From Prolixibacteraceae bacterium (GTDB lineage Bacteria; Bacteroidota; Bacteroidia; Bacteroidales; Prolixibacteraceae), in NCBI GenBank assembly GCA_018399395.1, contig JAGYOI010000099.1, positions 1-5,751 of the forward strand: a DNA stretch of 5,751 bases, read 5' to 3'. The position numbers and the translations under genes were made by a program. Shown one piece after another: positions 1 through 5,726 of this stretch. Below the pieces are notes generated by a model. That model was not told the origin of the DNA. It saw nothing but the letters and a program-made list of their open reading frames with translations, and searched no databases. The number at the start of each line of letters is the position of its first letter. Position 1 is the first letter of the stretch.

Positions 1-913
1 TTTGCCCCGATAAATATTTTTTGAACTTATCAGGCGGCATGAGAATAGCAACTGCGTTACAGAAGCACTGAGGATGCCAGCCACTAAACACAAAATCCTT
101 TGGATATTCCCCCTTTAATTCATCACAAATATCATACTCTGGGTGATTGGCACTTAACTTTACTGTGTAACCAAGTACAAACTTATGCCCTCTCCACATG
201 TGCTGGTCGCTTAACCAATATGCCTGATTGGTCGCCGTCCGGGTTACCCTCATTGCATTCTTGTAAGCCGACCTGTAAACTCCGCGTCCGGGGTTGTAAT
301 TTTTCGCTCTCTTACTCCATCTAAATTTCTCAACTATATTTCCCTCACTGTCAGTCTTTAAAAATTTATTTCGTCTAAATAACGCGTCTGGCTTATCTAA
401 ATACTGTCTAACCCTTCGTGAAATTGTCGCAGCCGAATCCCCGTTGGCAATACCCATTCCCATGTGAACAGCCATTTCATCTCTGAACTGTCTGGTAGTT
501 TTCCAAACCTTTGCTGACAAACTTCCAGTTTCCTGTCCGCGGATAAAAGCGTTCAATGCCTTTCTATTGACATCGAATGAATATTCCGGGTTGCCTGTGA
601 AGTTCCTTAGAAGCGTCAGGTAGTCCGAATATGCTTCGTTGTGTTTTGCCCCGGCCAAATTCCAAGAACCTGTTACGACGTCCTTAGTAACCTCATAGGC
701 GCCCTGTTGAAACTCTTTGTAAGCGTCCCCGGATAATACCGCCCCTAACTTCTCATTTTTGCTCATCACAAATGAACTGGAAAAACGCAATGCCGGATCG
801 TCCAAGTGTTTAGTCACATTACGTACATACTGTAAAAACACACGCTTCATTTGAAGTTCGGCTTTGGCCTCGTAGTCTAAAACCTTATTGCGGTATTTTT
901 CCGATATGTCCAT
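1..913 (-). CDS. MuF/SPP1 gp7-like phage minor head (head morphogenesis) protein, partial at C-terminus
   Basis: An open frame starts at ATG 913-911 and runs through the left edge with no stop, giving 304 residues here; the C-terminus lies outside the window. Family signature seen: a helical N-terminal half, then RVTRTATNQAYW (residues 222-233), matching the 'R..RTE...a.n.a' block of MuF/gp7 proteins. After it comes a Cys/His cluster with DICDELKG (C263) and WHPQCFCNAV (H280, C283, C285), the typical 'HP.C.C' block that ends the conserved domain. Proteins of this family are minor head components lying inside the capsid near the portal and are usually encoded just after it, as here. The start ATG overlaps the stop of the preceding gene (TAATG), and there is no Shine-Dalgarno sequence. 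What follows residue 304 is unknown; some family members carry extra C-terminal domains. The family call is firm; an exact role in this phage is inferred. Confidence 0.88.
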   Translation of the reverse strand, partial: MDISEKYRNKVLDYEAKAELQMKRVFLQYVRNVTKHLDDPALRFSSSFVMSKNEKLGAVLSGDAYKEFQQGAYEVTKDVVTGSWNLAGAKHNEAYSDYLTLLRNFTGNPEYSFDVNRKALNAFIRGQETGSLSAKVWKTTRQFRDEMAVHMGMGIANGDSAATISRRVRQYLDKPDALFRRNKFLKTDSEGNIVEKFRWSKRAKNYNPGRGVYRSAYKNAMRVTRTATNQAYWLSDQHMWRGHKFVLGYTVKLSANHPEYDICDELKGEYPKDFVFSGWHPQCFCNAVAILMPPDKFKKYLSGQ

Positions 914-915
914 TA
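911..915 (-). other. TAATG stop/start overlap coupling the 107-residue gene to the MuF gene
   Basis: On the minus strand the stop TAA (915-913) shares its last A with the ATG (913-911) of the next gene. The 27 bases upstream hold no GGAG-like motif. This layout suggests that ribosomes finishing the upstream gene restart at the MuF gene. It also fixes the MuF start, since this ATG begins a frame continuous with the conserved domain. Confidence 0.6.
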
Positions 916-1236
916 CATATAATGCTTAATTACACTTATTGGATTCACACCCCAAACGCCATCTTCTGAGGGCTTGTAAGGTTGCCTTTCACATAGCACA
1001 CGCCCCTGTATATTCCTGAACTCTCCATTAACTTTTATTGACAATTCGACATCGGTTGTAACCAGGGTTACTTTCAGTTCACCTACAATCTCAAAATCTT
1101 CCAATACCAGTTTATTAAACAACTTCGCCAATTCCCCCTGAGTATGATTAGCTCTCCATGTCTTTTGACAATACCGATACATCTTTTTGAAATTCCTTTT
1201 TTTCCAGTATTTCAGGAACATTTTCATATTATCCAT
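913..1236 (-). CDS. Small phage protein between portal and MuF genes; possible NTF2-like fold
   Basis: A 107-residue protein with no signal peptide or membrane segment. I do not recognise it by name. What can be seen is a basic, aromatic N-terminal helix (residues 5-28, with WKKRNFKKMYRYCQKTW), a second helix (about 34-45), then several beta strands (about 47-84) including two alternating-hydrophobic strands LKVTLVTTDV and ELSIKV. It ends in a short conserved-looking tail, YKPSEDGVWGVNPISVI (87-103). Two amphipathic helices followed by a curved sheet is the order seen in NTF2-like (SnoaL-type) proteins; this is a fold guess from pattern only. It starts 2 bases after the portal stop and its own stop overlaps the MuF start, so it is embedded in the head operon and very likely co-translated with it. 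A head or packaging accessory role is inferred from position. The internal ATG at M4 is an alternative start. Confidence 0.8.
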   Translation of the reverse strand: MDNMKMFLKYWKKRNFKKMYRYCQKTWRANHTQGELAKLFNKLVLEDFEIVGELKVTLVTTDVELSIKVNGEFRNIQGRVLCERQPYKPSEDGVWGVNPISVIKHYM

Positions 1237-1238
1237 AC

Positions 1239-2702
1239 TTATAAATTAAATGATTCTCCAAAATTACTTTTCGCCTCTTTTTCTTCACTCTTTATTCTCT
1301 CTAACTCAATGTCCTTATCTGCAACAAACGGGTTTTGGCCAACGGCAGTTTCCCTGCTCAAAATTCCCGTCTCTTTTGCCACTGACAACAACTCAATAGC
1401 CTCTCTGTCATCTTCTGGAATGTAAGGTGTGAATACTGGTTTGATTTTTATCTGAGCGGCCTCATCCTTTAACTTCACACTAATCAAATTCCCAACCATG
1501 GCTTTCATTAAATTCACTCGCCTCTGTATTCCAATACCAAAAATAGTTTCCTTAACCCTCGCTGCCATTTGTGCATCCATAAACATAAACTTCAACGCCC
1601 GGCCTGAAATAGCTCCAAGTCCCTGAATGTTCTCAAATGAAATGTCCGGGGTCTGACTGAATTTAAAAATTCCCTGTTCAAGTTCATTCAACTCCATTTT
1701 AGTATTCTCCGGGGCATTGTCCCAACTCAAAAACTGAGCTGAACTATTCTCATCACCAGTGAATACTTTTCCACTATCTGTTTTTCCGGCAAACCCGGTT
1801 ATCTCACCTTTAAAGAACAGAATCGGTTGCCCGAAATATCCCACCGTATCACCAACAGTGGATAAACTCGCTTCCCGCCTGTCAATCATGCTCTGAACAT
1901 CATACCACTCAGCGTTTTTCTGCCTGTAATAAATCACTGGTATTTTTCCATATTGATTATCAATGATTCCATTCTCCTTAGGTACCCAATTCCCTTCAAC
2001 TTTCTGAACGTAATAAATTCTCTCATTGGTGTAAACATCGAGCATCTCAATTGGCTTACCTTCCCTTGTACCTGTATAAGACCTAACAAAAACAATCATA
2101 TCTCCAAACTCATCAAAAACAGGATATAACTCATCGCCATTCGAGGGGCTGCAAATCAACATTTTCATTCGTACCGGACTGTTCAAAATACTTCCAACGG
2201 TTTCCTGTTCGTTTTTCCAAAATTCAGCATCTTCTTTCTTAAACCAAATCTCTGCACATTCGCGCTCACTGAATAACCGTTCTGCCAATTCCTTATTTTT
2301 GTAGTCAAGTTTATTATCATCCCAAATAGCCTTCACCGCATTGAATACCGTACTCTCATCCCGGTTCTCCATTTCAAGTTCAATGTTGTTGCCCAGAAGG
2401 AACCCAACACGCCGCTGAACGATTATTTTTTGATACGGCATGCCAACCCTTACAACCTTCTCAACTCTCGATTCATACTTCTGATTCCCGTCTGCATCTT
2501 CCACCGGATTCCCGGAATCATCGGTTATCGGGTCTTTTACAATCTTATCCTTTCTCAATGCCGGGTCGAATACATCATGTTGAAGTACATCATACTGTTT
2601 TGCTATGTCCTCAAACGATGTCTCAAATTCTACCTTTGCAGCTTTGGCCTCTTTAACCACATTTGCAAAGTCCATTTCCTGAATCTTCTCTATTATTGCC
2701 AT
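1239..2702 (-). CDS. Phage portal protein, SPP1 gp6-like
   Basis: A 487-residue protein; the size fits SPP1 gp6-type portals (about 450-500). The portal forms the ring at the capsid vertex through which TerL pumps DNA and to which the tail connector attaches. Blocks seen in order: VGMPYQKIIVQRRVGFLLG (86-104), matching the family's 'Y.k.iv...agyl.G' region; the wing/clip core with IEMLDVYTNERIYYV (218-232) and YGKIPVIYYRQKNAEW (251-266); the stem region with SLSTVGDTVGYF (279-290); FKFSQTPDISFENI (346-359) followed by AISGRALKFMF (364-374); and the crown-side end GILSRETAVGQNPFVADKDIELERI (446-470 region), the family's 'giiS.et.....p.v.D...E..ri'. An Asp/Gly-rich loop (about 58-75, with DDSGN and DADGN) interrupts the N-terminal arm. 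It starts 11 bases after the terL stop without a Shine-Dalgarno sequence. The C-terminal charged tail ends in ESFNL. Confidence 0.93.
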   Translation of the reverse strand: MAIIEKIQEMDFANVVKEAKAAKVEFETSFEDIAKQYDVLQHDVFDPALRKDKIVKDPITDDSGNPVEDADGNQKYESRVEKVVRVGMPYQKIIVQRRVGFLLGNNIELEMENRDESTVFNAVKAIWDDNKLDYKNKELAERLFSERECAEIWFKKEDAEFWKNEQETVGSILNSPVRMKMLICSPSNGDELYPVFDEFGDMIVFVRSYTGTREGKPIEMLDVYTNERIYYVQKVEGNWVPKENGIIDNQYGKIPVIYYRQKNAEWYDVQSMIDRREASLSTVGDTVGYFGQPILFFKGEITGFAGKTDSGKVFTGDENSSAQFLSWDNAPENTKMELNELEQGIFKFSQTPDISFENIQGLGAISGRALKFMFMDAQMAARVKETIFGIGIQRRVNLMKAMVGNLISVKLKDEAAQIKIKPVFTPYIPEDDREAIELLSVAKETGILSRETAVGQNPFVADKDIELERIKSEEKEAKSNFGESFNL

Positions 2703-2713
2703 GATTATAATTT

Positions 2714-4249
2714 TTATACCATCCGGGCAAGCTGATTAGCATCAAGCTTTTTCCCTTTGGTTGTTTTATACGGATAAAAAGTTAAAGATAATGATTCTGA
2801 GTAATCCGGCGACCTTCGAAGTCTCTCTTTTATTGAATCCTTATCCTCTATTACAGGTCGCCCCGCGCTGTCAAAGCTCCATATAATCTCAGAAAGTTCC
2901 TCTGCCAGTTTTTTGTTAGGCGGTAACATTGCCTCGCTTTCAAATGCCGGGTTCAGCCAATCACGAATAGCCCAATACAAATAATTCCTCATGTTGCTGA
3001 ATTCATATATACCTGTATAATCCCTGAGCTTCTTAGTGCTTTCAGTTGACTTAACGCTAAATGCGTTTACCTTCTGTTCAATACATCGACTGAAAACCCC
3101 TGCACCCTCTCCAATTGTATCTATGTAAGCCGAGGACTTCGGATTGATTTTTATCTTATGCTTTATGCGCCCGGCTGTTTCCATGTGATTAGCAACCCCG
3201 CCTGAATTGTATCCCTCGAACTCATCGACAATATCTCCATGCCGAGGACAGAAAACAGTTTCATCCGTTCCCATCCCTGCAACGTCAACTCCAAGTTTCA
3301 TGTTTTCTTTCATCTCATGCCCATTCAATTTCCACTTTCTCCAACGGTCATTCGCCAGTTCTATCCATTTCCGAGGCACCAAAATACTTTGAGGTTCTTC
3401 TGGAAATTCCCCTAACACTTTTATCCTAAACCAATCATTCGGCCTGTACCACTTACCTTCCCATTTAAAATCACTCTTTTCCGGTTTTACATCTTTTTCA
3501 TTCGGTATGGCCTCGCATTGGGTTTCAACCTTATCTTTTACCCATACGTAGTCAACCTGTCCGGGAACTACAATCTTTTTAGCTAACACATTGGGGCTGT
3601 CAAGACTGTTCAATTTGAAGTGCTTCCACTGTTCACTGAAACAAGTCCGGGCAGCGTACCCCTTAGCTCTATTCGGGTTGAACACAATTAACAGTTTTGA
3701 ATTACCCTGCAAGTTACCCTCAATTGCACCCCAAATCTTCTCACTTATCCCGGACGCTTCTGTCACAACGTACATTACATTAGTAGCGTGAAACCCTGTC
3801 CATGCTTCAAGGTTGTAATCATCTGACTTGAATCCTATAAGAAACCATTCCCGGAACGGCATTTTGATTTGATAGTTCAATAATATCCCCGGTAAATCAT
3901 ACCTTTTGCCTTTCACAAACAACCTGCTTATTTCCGGCATCATGATAGACTGAATTTGCCCCCCGGTTGCCGCTGTCAATGCAACTTTAGTGTTATGCGT
4001 CATTTCGCCATCGTTATTGAACCTCGGAGTTAAATACAAAAAACAAAGGGCAGCCACAGCGGAAACGTAATCTTTGCCCCGCGCCGCGCCACTCACTACT
4101 GAAACTTTATTGAATTTCTGAACAGCTTCTAATATTTCTTGCTGCTTTCTGTCCAACCGCACATCAAAGCAATCACGTGCAAACTTATTCCAGTCATTTT
4201 GCCATGAATGAAAAATGTCAACCTCTGAATGTTTAATCTTCTTACTCAC
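2714..4249 (-). CDS. Phage terminase large subunit (packaging ATPase and nuclease)
   Basis: A 511-residue protein with the two-domain layout of large terminases, which cut concatemeric DNA and drive it into the prohead through the portal. ATPase domain: Walker A-like VSGAARGKD (52-60), Walker B-like VMYVVTEASG (158-167, catalytic Glu E164), coupling motif LLIVFNPN (186-193). Linker: LGEFPEEPQSILVP (279-292). RNase H-like nuclease: VDVAGMGTDE (321-330, D322), YIDTIGEGAGV (375-385, D377), and the terminal IKERLRRSPDYSESL (473-487; D482 and E485 are the candidates for the third acid). Oddities: the P-loop Ser/Thr is Asp (D60), the Walker B Asp is Thr (T163), and the usual third nuclease Asp region 'SPD..DA' reads SPDYSES. 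The start is GTG at 4249-4247, overlapping terS by 8 bases. An in-frame TGA at 4267-4265 excludes an upstream ATG, and the first internal Met (M84) falls after Walker A, so GTG must be used. Confidence 0.94.
   Translation of the reverse strand: MSKKIKHSEVDIFHSWQNDWNKFARDCFDVRLDRKQQEILEAVQKFNKVSVVSGAARGKDYVSAVAALCFLYLTPRFNNDGEMTHNTKVALTAATGGQIQSIMMPEISRLFVKGKRYDLPGILLNYQIKMPFREWFLIGFKSDDYNLEAWTGFHATNVMYVVTEASGISEKIWGAIEGNLQGNSKLLIVFNPNRAKGYAARTCFSEQWKHFKLNSLDSPNVLAKKIVVPGQVDYVWVKDKVETQCEAIPNEKDVKPEKSDFKWEGKWYRPNDWFRIKVLGEFPEEPQSILVPRKWIELANDRWRKWKLNGHEMKENMKLGVDVAGMGTDETVFCPRHGDIVDEFEGYNSGGVANHMETAGRIKHKIKINPKSSAYIDTIGEGAGVFSRCIEQKVNAFSVKSTESTKKLRDYTGIYEFSNMRNYLYWAIRDWLNPAFESEAMLPPNKKLAEELSEIIWSFDSAGRPVIEDKDSIKERLRRSPDYSESLSLTFYPYKTTKGKKLDANQLARMV
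4242..4249 (-). other. Eight-base terS/terL overlap with GTG start of terL
   Basis: The terL GTG (4249-4247) lies inside the last codons of terS, whose TAA is at 4244-4242. Only five sense codons separate the GTG from the in-frame TGA at 4267-4265, and none is ATG. The overlap and the lack of a clear Shine-Dalgarno sequence point to translational coupling, which would tie the output of the large subunit to the small one. Confidence 0.6.
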
Positions 4250-4631
4250 TTCTCGATGCCTTTTTCATCAAATGAATAAATCCCAAGTTTCCTTCAACTT
4301 CAACTTTCTCAACGTAACCCCTCTCTTTGCCTTTGGTCTTTAAATAAAAAATAATCGAGGCTACCTCACCTTTGGCAATCGACCTGAGTAAAGCGGCCTC
4401 AACAATATCAATCTGAGCTTCGGTTACTTCTCTCACCTTTTGAGCAAATTCCTCATCATCATTCACATATTCATAATACGTATTCCTGGAACATCCTGCA
4501 TTGGCACACGCATTACTGATAATCCCCCGGCTCTTTTCCAATTCTTTCAACAACCGCGCTTTTAATCTCTCTCTCTTTAATTCGCGCTTTCCTTTTTTTG
4601 TTTTGTCATTTTTGTCAGTATTCCCCATCAT
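4242..4631 (-). CDS. Phage terminase small subunit, phBC6A51-like homeodomain type
   Basis: A 129-residue protein. Small terminases bind the packaging site and regulate the TerL motor. A very basic N-terminus (K7-R26) leads into a helix-turn-helix: LEKSRGIISNACANAGCSRN (31-50) and TYYEYVNDDEEFAQKV (51-66), which is the 'G....A...aGisr.tyy.wl..D..F...v' pattern of homeodomain-like small terminases. It continues with a long helix, EAQIDIVEAALLRSIAKGE (71-89), and the family's IIFYLKTKGKERGYVEK (93-109), the oligomerisation-side block. Identity is also supported by its position directly before and overlapping terL. Two adjacent ATGs (4631 and 4628) could serve as start; no Shine-Dalgarno sequence is visible before either. 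The gene begins 33 bases beyond the T-run of a terminator, leaving little room for its own promoter. In related phages the packaging (pac) site often lies in or beside this gene, but I see no clear repeat marking one. Confidence 0.9.
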   Translation of the reverse strand: MMGNTDKNDKTKKGKRELKRERLKARLLKELEKSRGIISNACANAGCSRNTYYEYVNDDEEFAQKVREVTEAQIDIVEAALLRSIAKGEVASIIFYLKTKGKERGYVEKVEVEGNLGFIHLMKKASRSE

Positions 4632-4663
4632 TTCAGCATTTTAAAATTCACAATTATTTTCAC

Positions 4664-4695
4664 AAAAAAAGGGTATCTCCCTATTGGAAGTACCC
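4664..4695 (-). terminator. Factor-independent terminator upstream of terS
   Basis: On the minus strand, GGGTACTTCC (4695-4686) pairs with GGGAGATACCC (4681-4671) around a loop of about five bases. The stem is about ten positions long with one C/A mismatch and one G-T wobble, and is closed by GGG/CCC at its base. It is followed at once by seven T (4670-4664). There is no T-run on the plus-strand side, so it acts on minus-strand transcription only. It begins 12 bases after the stop of the 103-residue gene and so ends that transcription unit, before the terminase genes. It could instead act as an attenuator that controls how much transcription reaches terS. Confidence 0.8.
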
Positions 4696-4707
4696 TGTAA
4701 TTATAGT

Positions 4708-5019
4708 TCATTGCTCTTTACTCCTTTTCATTAAAATATTTCTAAGTGATTCACCTGCCTTTGAAGCTGATATTCCAACGTTGCATAAATCACCAATCAA
4801 TCTTATATGTATCCAAATTCCTTTGTTCTTTAATTCTGTTTTTCTTAATTCCTCGCACCCTTCTTTTAATTGTTCTACTGTAAATGGATAATCAATTGTA
4901 CCTTTAATTACAGCCTTCGCGCATTCGTCTCTGGATTCAATATAGTTATTATCAAACCAATCCAAAAGTTCCTCGCTTAACACAGGTTCGTATTGTTTTG
5001 TAAGTTCATTTCCTTTCAT
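4708..5019 (-). CDS. Hypothetical protein, 103 residues, co-operonic with the membrane peptidase-like gene
   Basis: I do not recognise this protein. It is soluble-looking, with no signal or membrane segment, and mostly helical: an acidic first half with LSEELLDWFDNNYIESRDE (14-32) and FTVEQLKEGCEELRKTELKN (46-65), and a second half with GIWIHIRLIGDLCNVG (67-82) and a basic end (SLRNILMKRSKEQ). Three Cys (C33, C55, C79) are spread out and form no metal-binding pattern. I chose ATG 5019-5017 as the start because it overlaps the upstream stop as TGATG, the same style of junction as at the MuF gene; a GTG three bases earlier (5022) would add one residue. The gene ends 12 bases before a terminator, so it is the last gene of a two-gene unit with the peptidase-like gene. 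Any function would be a guess; a cytoplasmic partner or regulator of that protein is possible from position alone. Confidence 0.75.
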   Translation of the reverse strand: MKGNELTKQYEPVLSEELLDWFDNNYIESRDECAKAVIKGTIDYPFTVEQLKEGCEELRKTELKNKGIWIHIRLIGDLCNVGISASKAGESLRNILMKRSKEQ

Positions 5020-5021
5020 CA
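5017..5021 (-). other. TGATG stop/start overlap between the two upstream genes
   Basis: The stop TGA (5021-5019) shares its A with the ATG (5019-5017) of the 103-residue gene. No Shine-Dalgarno sequence lies nearby (the upstream bases are mostly A and T). The junction supports co-translation of the two proteins and decides between the ATG and the GTG at 5022-5020 as start. Confidence 0.5.
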
Positions 5022-5726
5022 CTTCAATTTTTCAATTTTTTCAAAAAAATCTATGGAATTCAATCCGGCATTTGAAGGATGCGGGTCGTGAACAATCCCG
5101 TAGCGCCATACTACTGCATGCTTAACTCCATTGCCTCTCGGAGAATCACCTACCGCAATTACAAAATCCCCAGTATCTTCAAACTCATTAACTGAATAAC
5201 CGTGAAATTCAAATCCATTGAAATTTAAGGCATCTATCATGTCAGAAGCGAAAACATCCCAATCCTTTTTATATTTTTCCTCATTGATGTTTGGCAATAA
5301 TTCGCTATCAAGTTCAGTTATTGACAAAATACACGCTTCCCAGCAATTCCCATTGCCGTTCTTTTCATAGATTCCTTTTTTCTCAACGTAAATATAAAAA
5401 TCCTCATTGTTGAACTCCCAGTAAGGCGGACCTTCAGAAATTAAATCAGGGGTGTGAAATTGCAACTCGGTTTTTTCCGTAATCCAGTTATCAACTGAAT
5501 CAGTACTCTGGAAATGTTCAATCTCAATTTCGTTTTCAGCGTAATTGTCAACACCTACAAGATACCCGGTAGTTACTAAATTTCCCGGACTGCAGCCCCT
5601 AAATATCAGTATCAGCAATATCGTAATAAAAATCATAACCACTGAAAAAATAAAATTCTTCGCACTGCCTTCATACTGGTCTTTTCGGCCACCCTGTAAT
5701 TTATCTTTTCGAAATTCTTCTTTCAT
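5019..5726 (-). CDS. Membrane-anchored papain-like (C39/NlpC-type) cysteine peptidase-like protein, phage-associated family
   Basis: A 235-residue protein. The first 23 residues are charged and basic (K2, R6, K7, K9, R14, K15, K23), followed by one membrane helix at about 24-42 (FIFSVVMIFITILLILIF) and RGCSPG. By the positive-inside rule the rest lies outside the cytoplasm. Residues 50-120 form a beta-rich, acidic linker domain I do not recognise. The C-terminal domain (about 122-225) has NGNCWEACILSI (C128), VGDSPRGNGVKHAVVW (H203) and IVHDPHPSNAGL (D214). From memory this is the 'GdCf.AC.asll ... SPRG..HAVV ... HDPHPS.aGL' pattern of short uncharacterised phage proteins, with Cys, His and Asp ordered and spaced as in papain-like C39 peptidases. 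The activity (peptidase, amidase or transfer) is inference. The membrane anchor plus extra domain makes this one longer than the usual stand-alone form as I recall it. The C45 context (IFRGC) is not a good lipobox. The ATG at 5726 has only 25 bases before it in the window. Confidence 0.82.
   Translation of the reverse strand: MKEEFRKDKLQGGRKDQYEGSAKNFIFSVVMIFITILLILIFRGCSPGNLVTTGYLVGVDNYAENEIEIEHFQSTDSVDNWITEKTELQFHTPDLISEGPPYWEFNNEDFYIYVEKKGIYEKNGNGNCWEACILSITELDSELLPNINEEKYKKDWDVFASDMIDALNFNGFEFHGYSVNEFEDTGDFVIAVGDSPRGNGVKHAVVWRYGIVHDPHPSNAGLNSIDFFEKIEKLK

Noticed and set aside
100..324. Plus-strand open frame of 74 codons
   Set aside because: It lies wholly inside the MuF gene, whose minus-strand product has clear family motifs; this is a shadow frame.
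1144..1425. Plus-strand open frame of 93 codons, and similar ones at 2430-2735, 3207-3392, 3591-3791 and 4598-4891
   Set aside because: All lie antisense to well-supported minus-strand genes (small protein, portal, terL, terS and the 103-residue gene) and show no recognisable protein features.
4560..4625. Pyrimidine-rich tract at the start of terS as a packaging (pac) site or repeat
   Set aside because: It simply encodes the Lys/Arg-rich N-terminus of TerS; no ordered repeats or symmetric cleavage-like elements are visible.
4649..4656. TAATTGTG as a terS promoter -7 element
   Set aside because: One mismatch to the consensus and no -33 TTTG at about 19-21 bases upstream; such short matches are common in AT-rich DNA.
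5580..5620. Lipoprotein signal (Cys45 after a hydrophobic helix) in the peptidase-like protein
   Set aside because: The residues before Cys are I-F-R-G; Arg at -2 does not fit a lipobox and the Cys is far from the N-terminus, so a plain membrane anchor is more likely.
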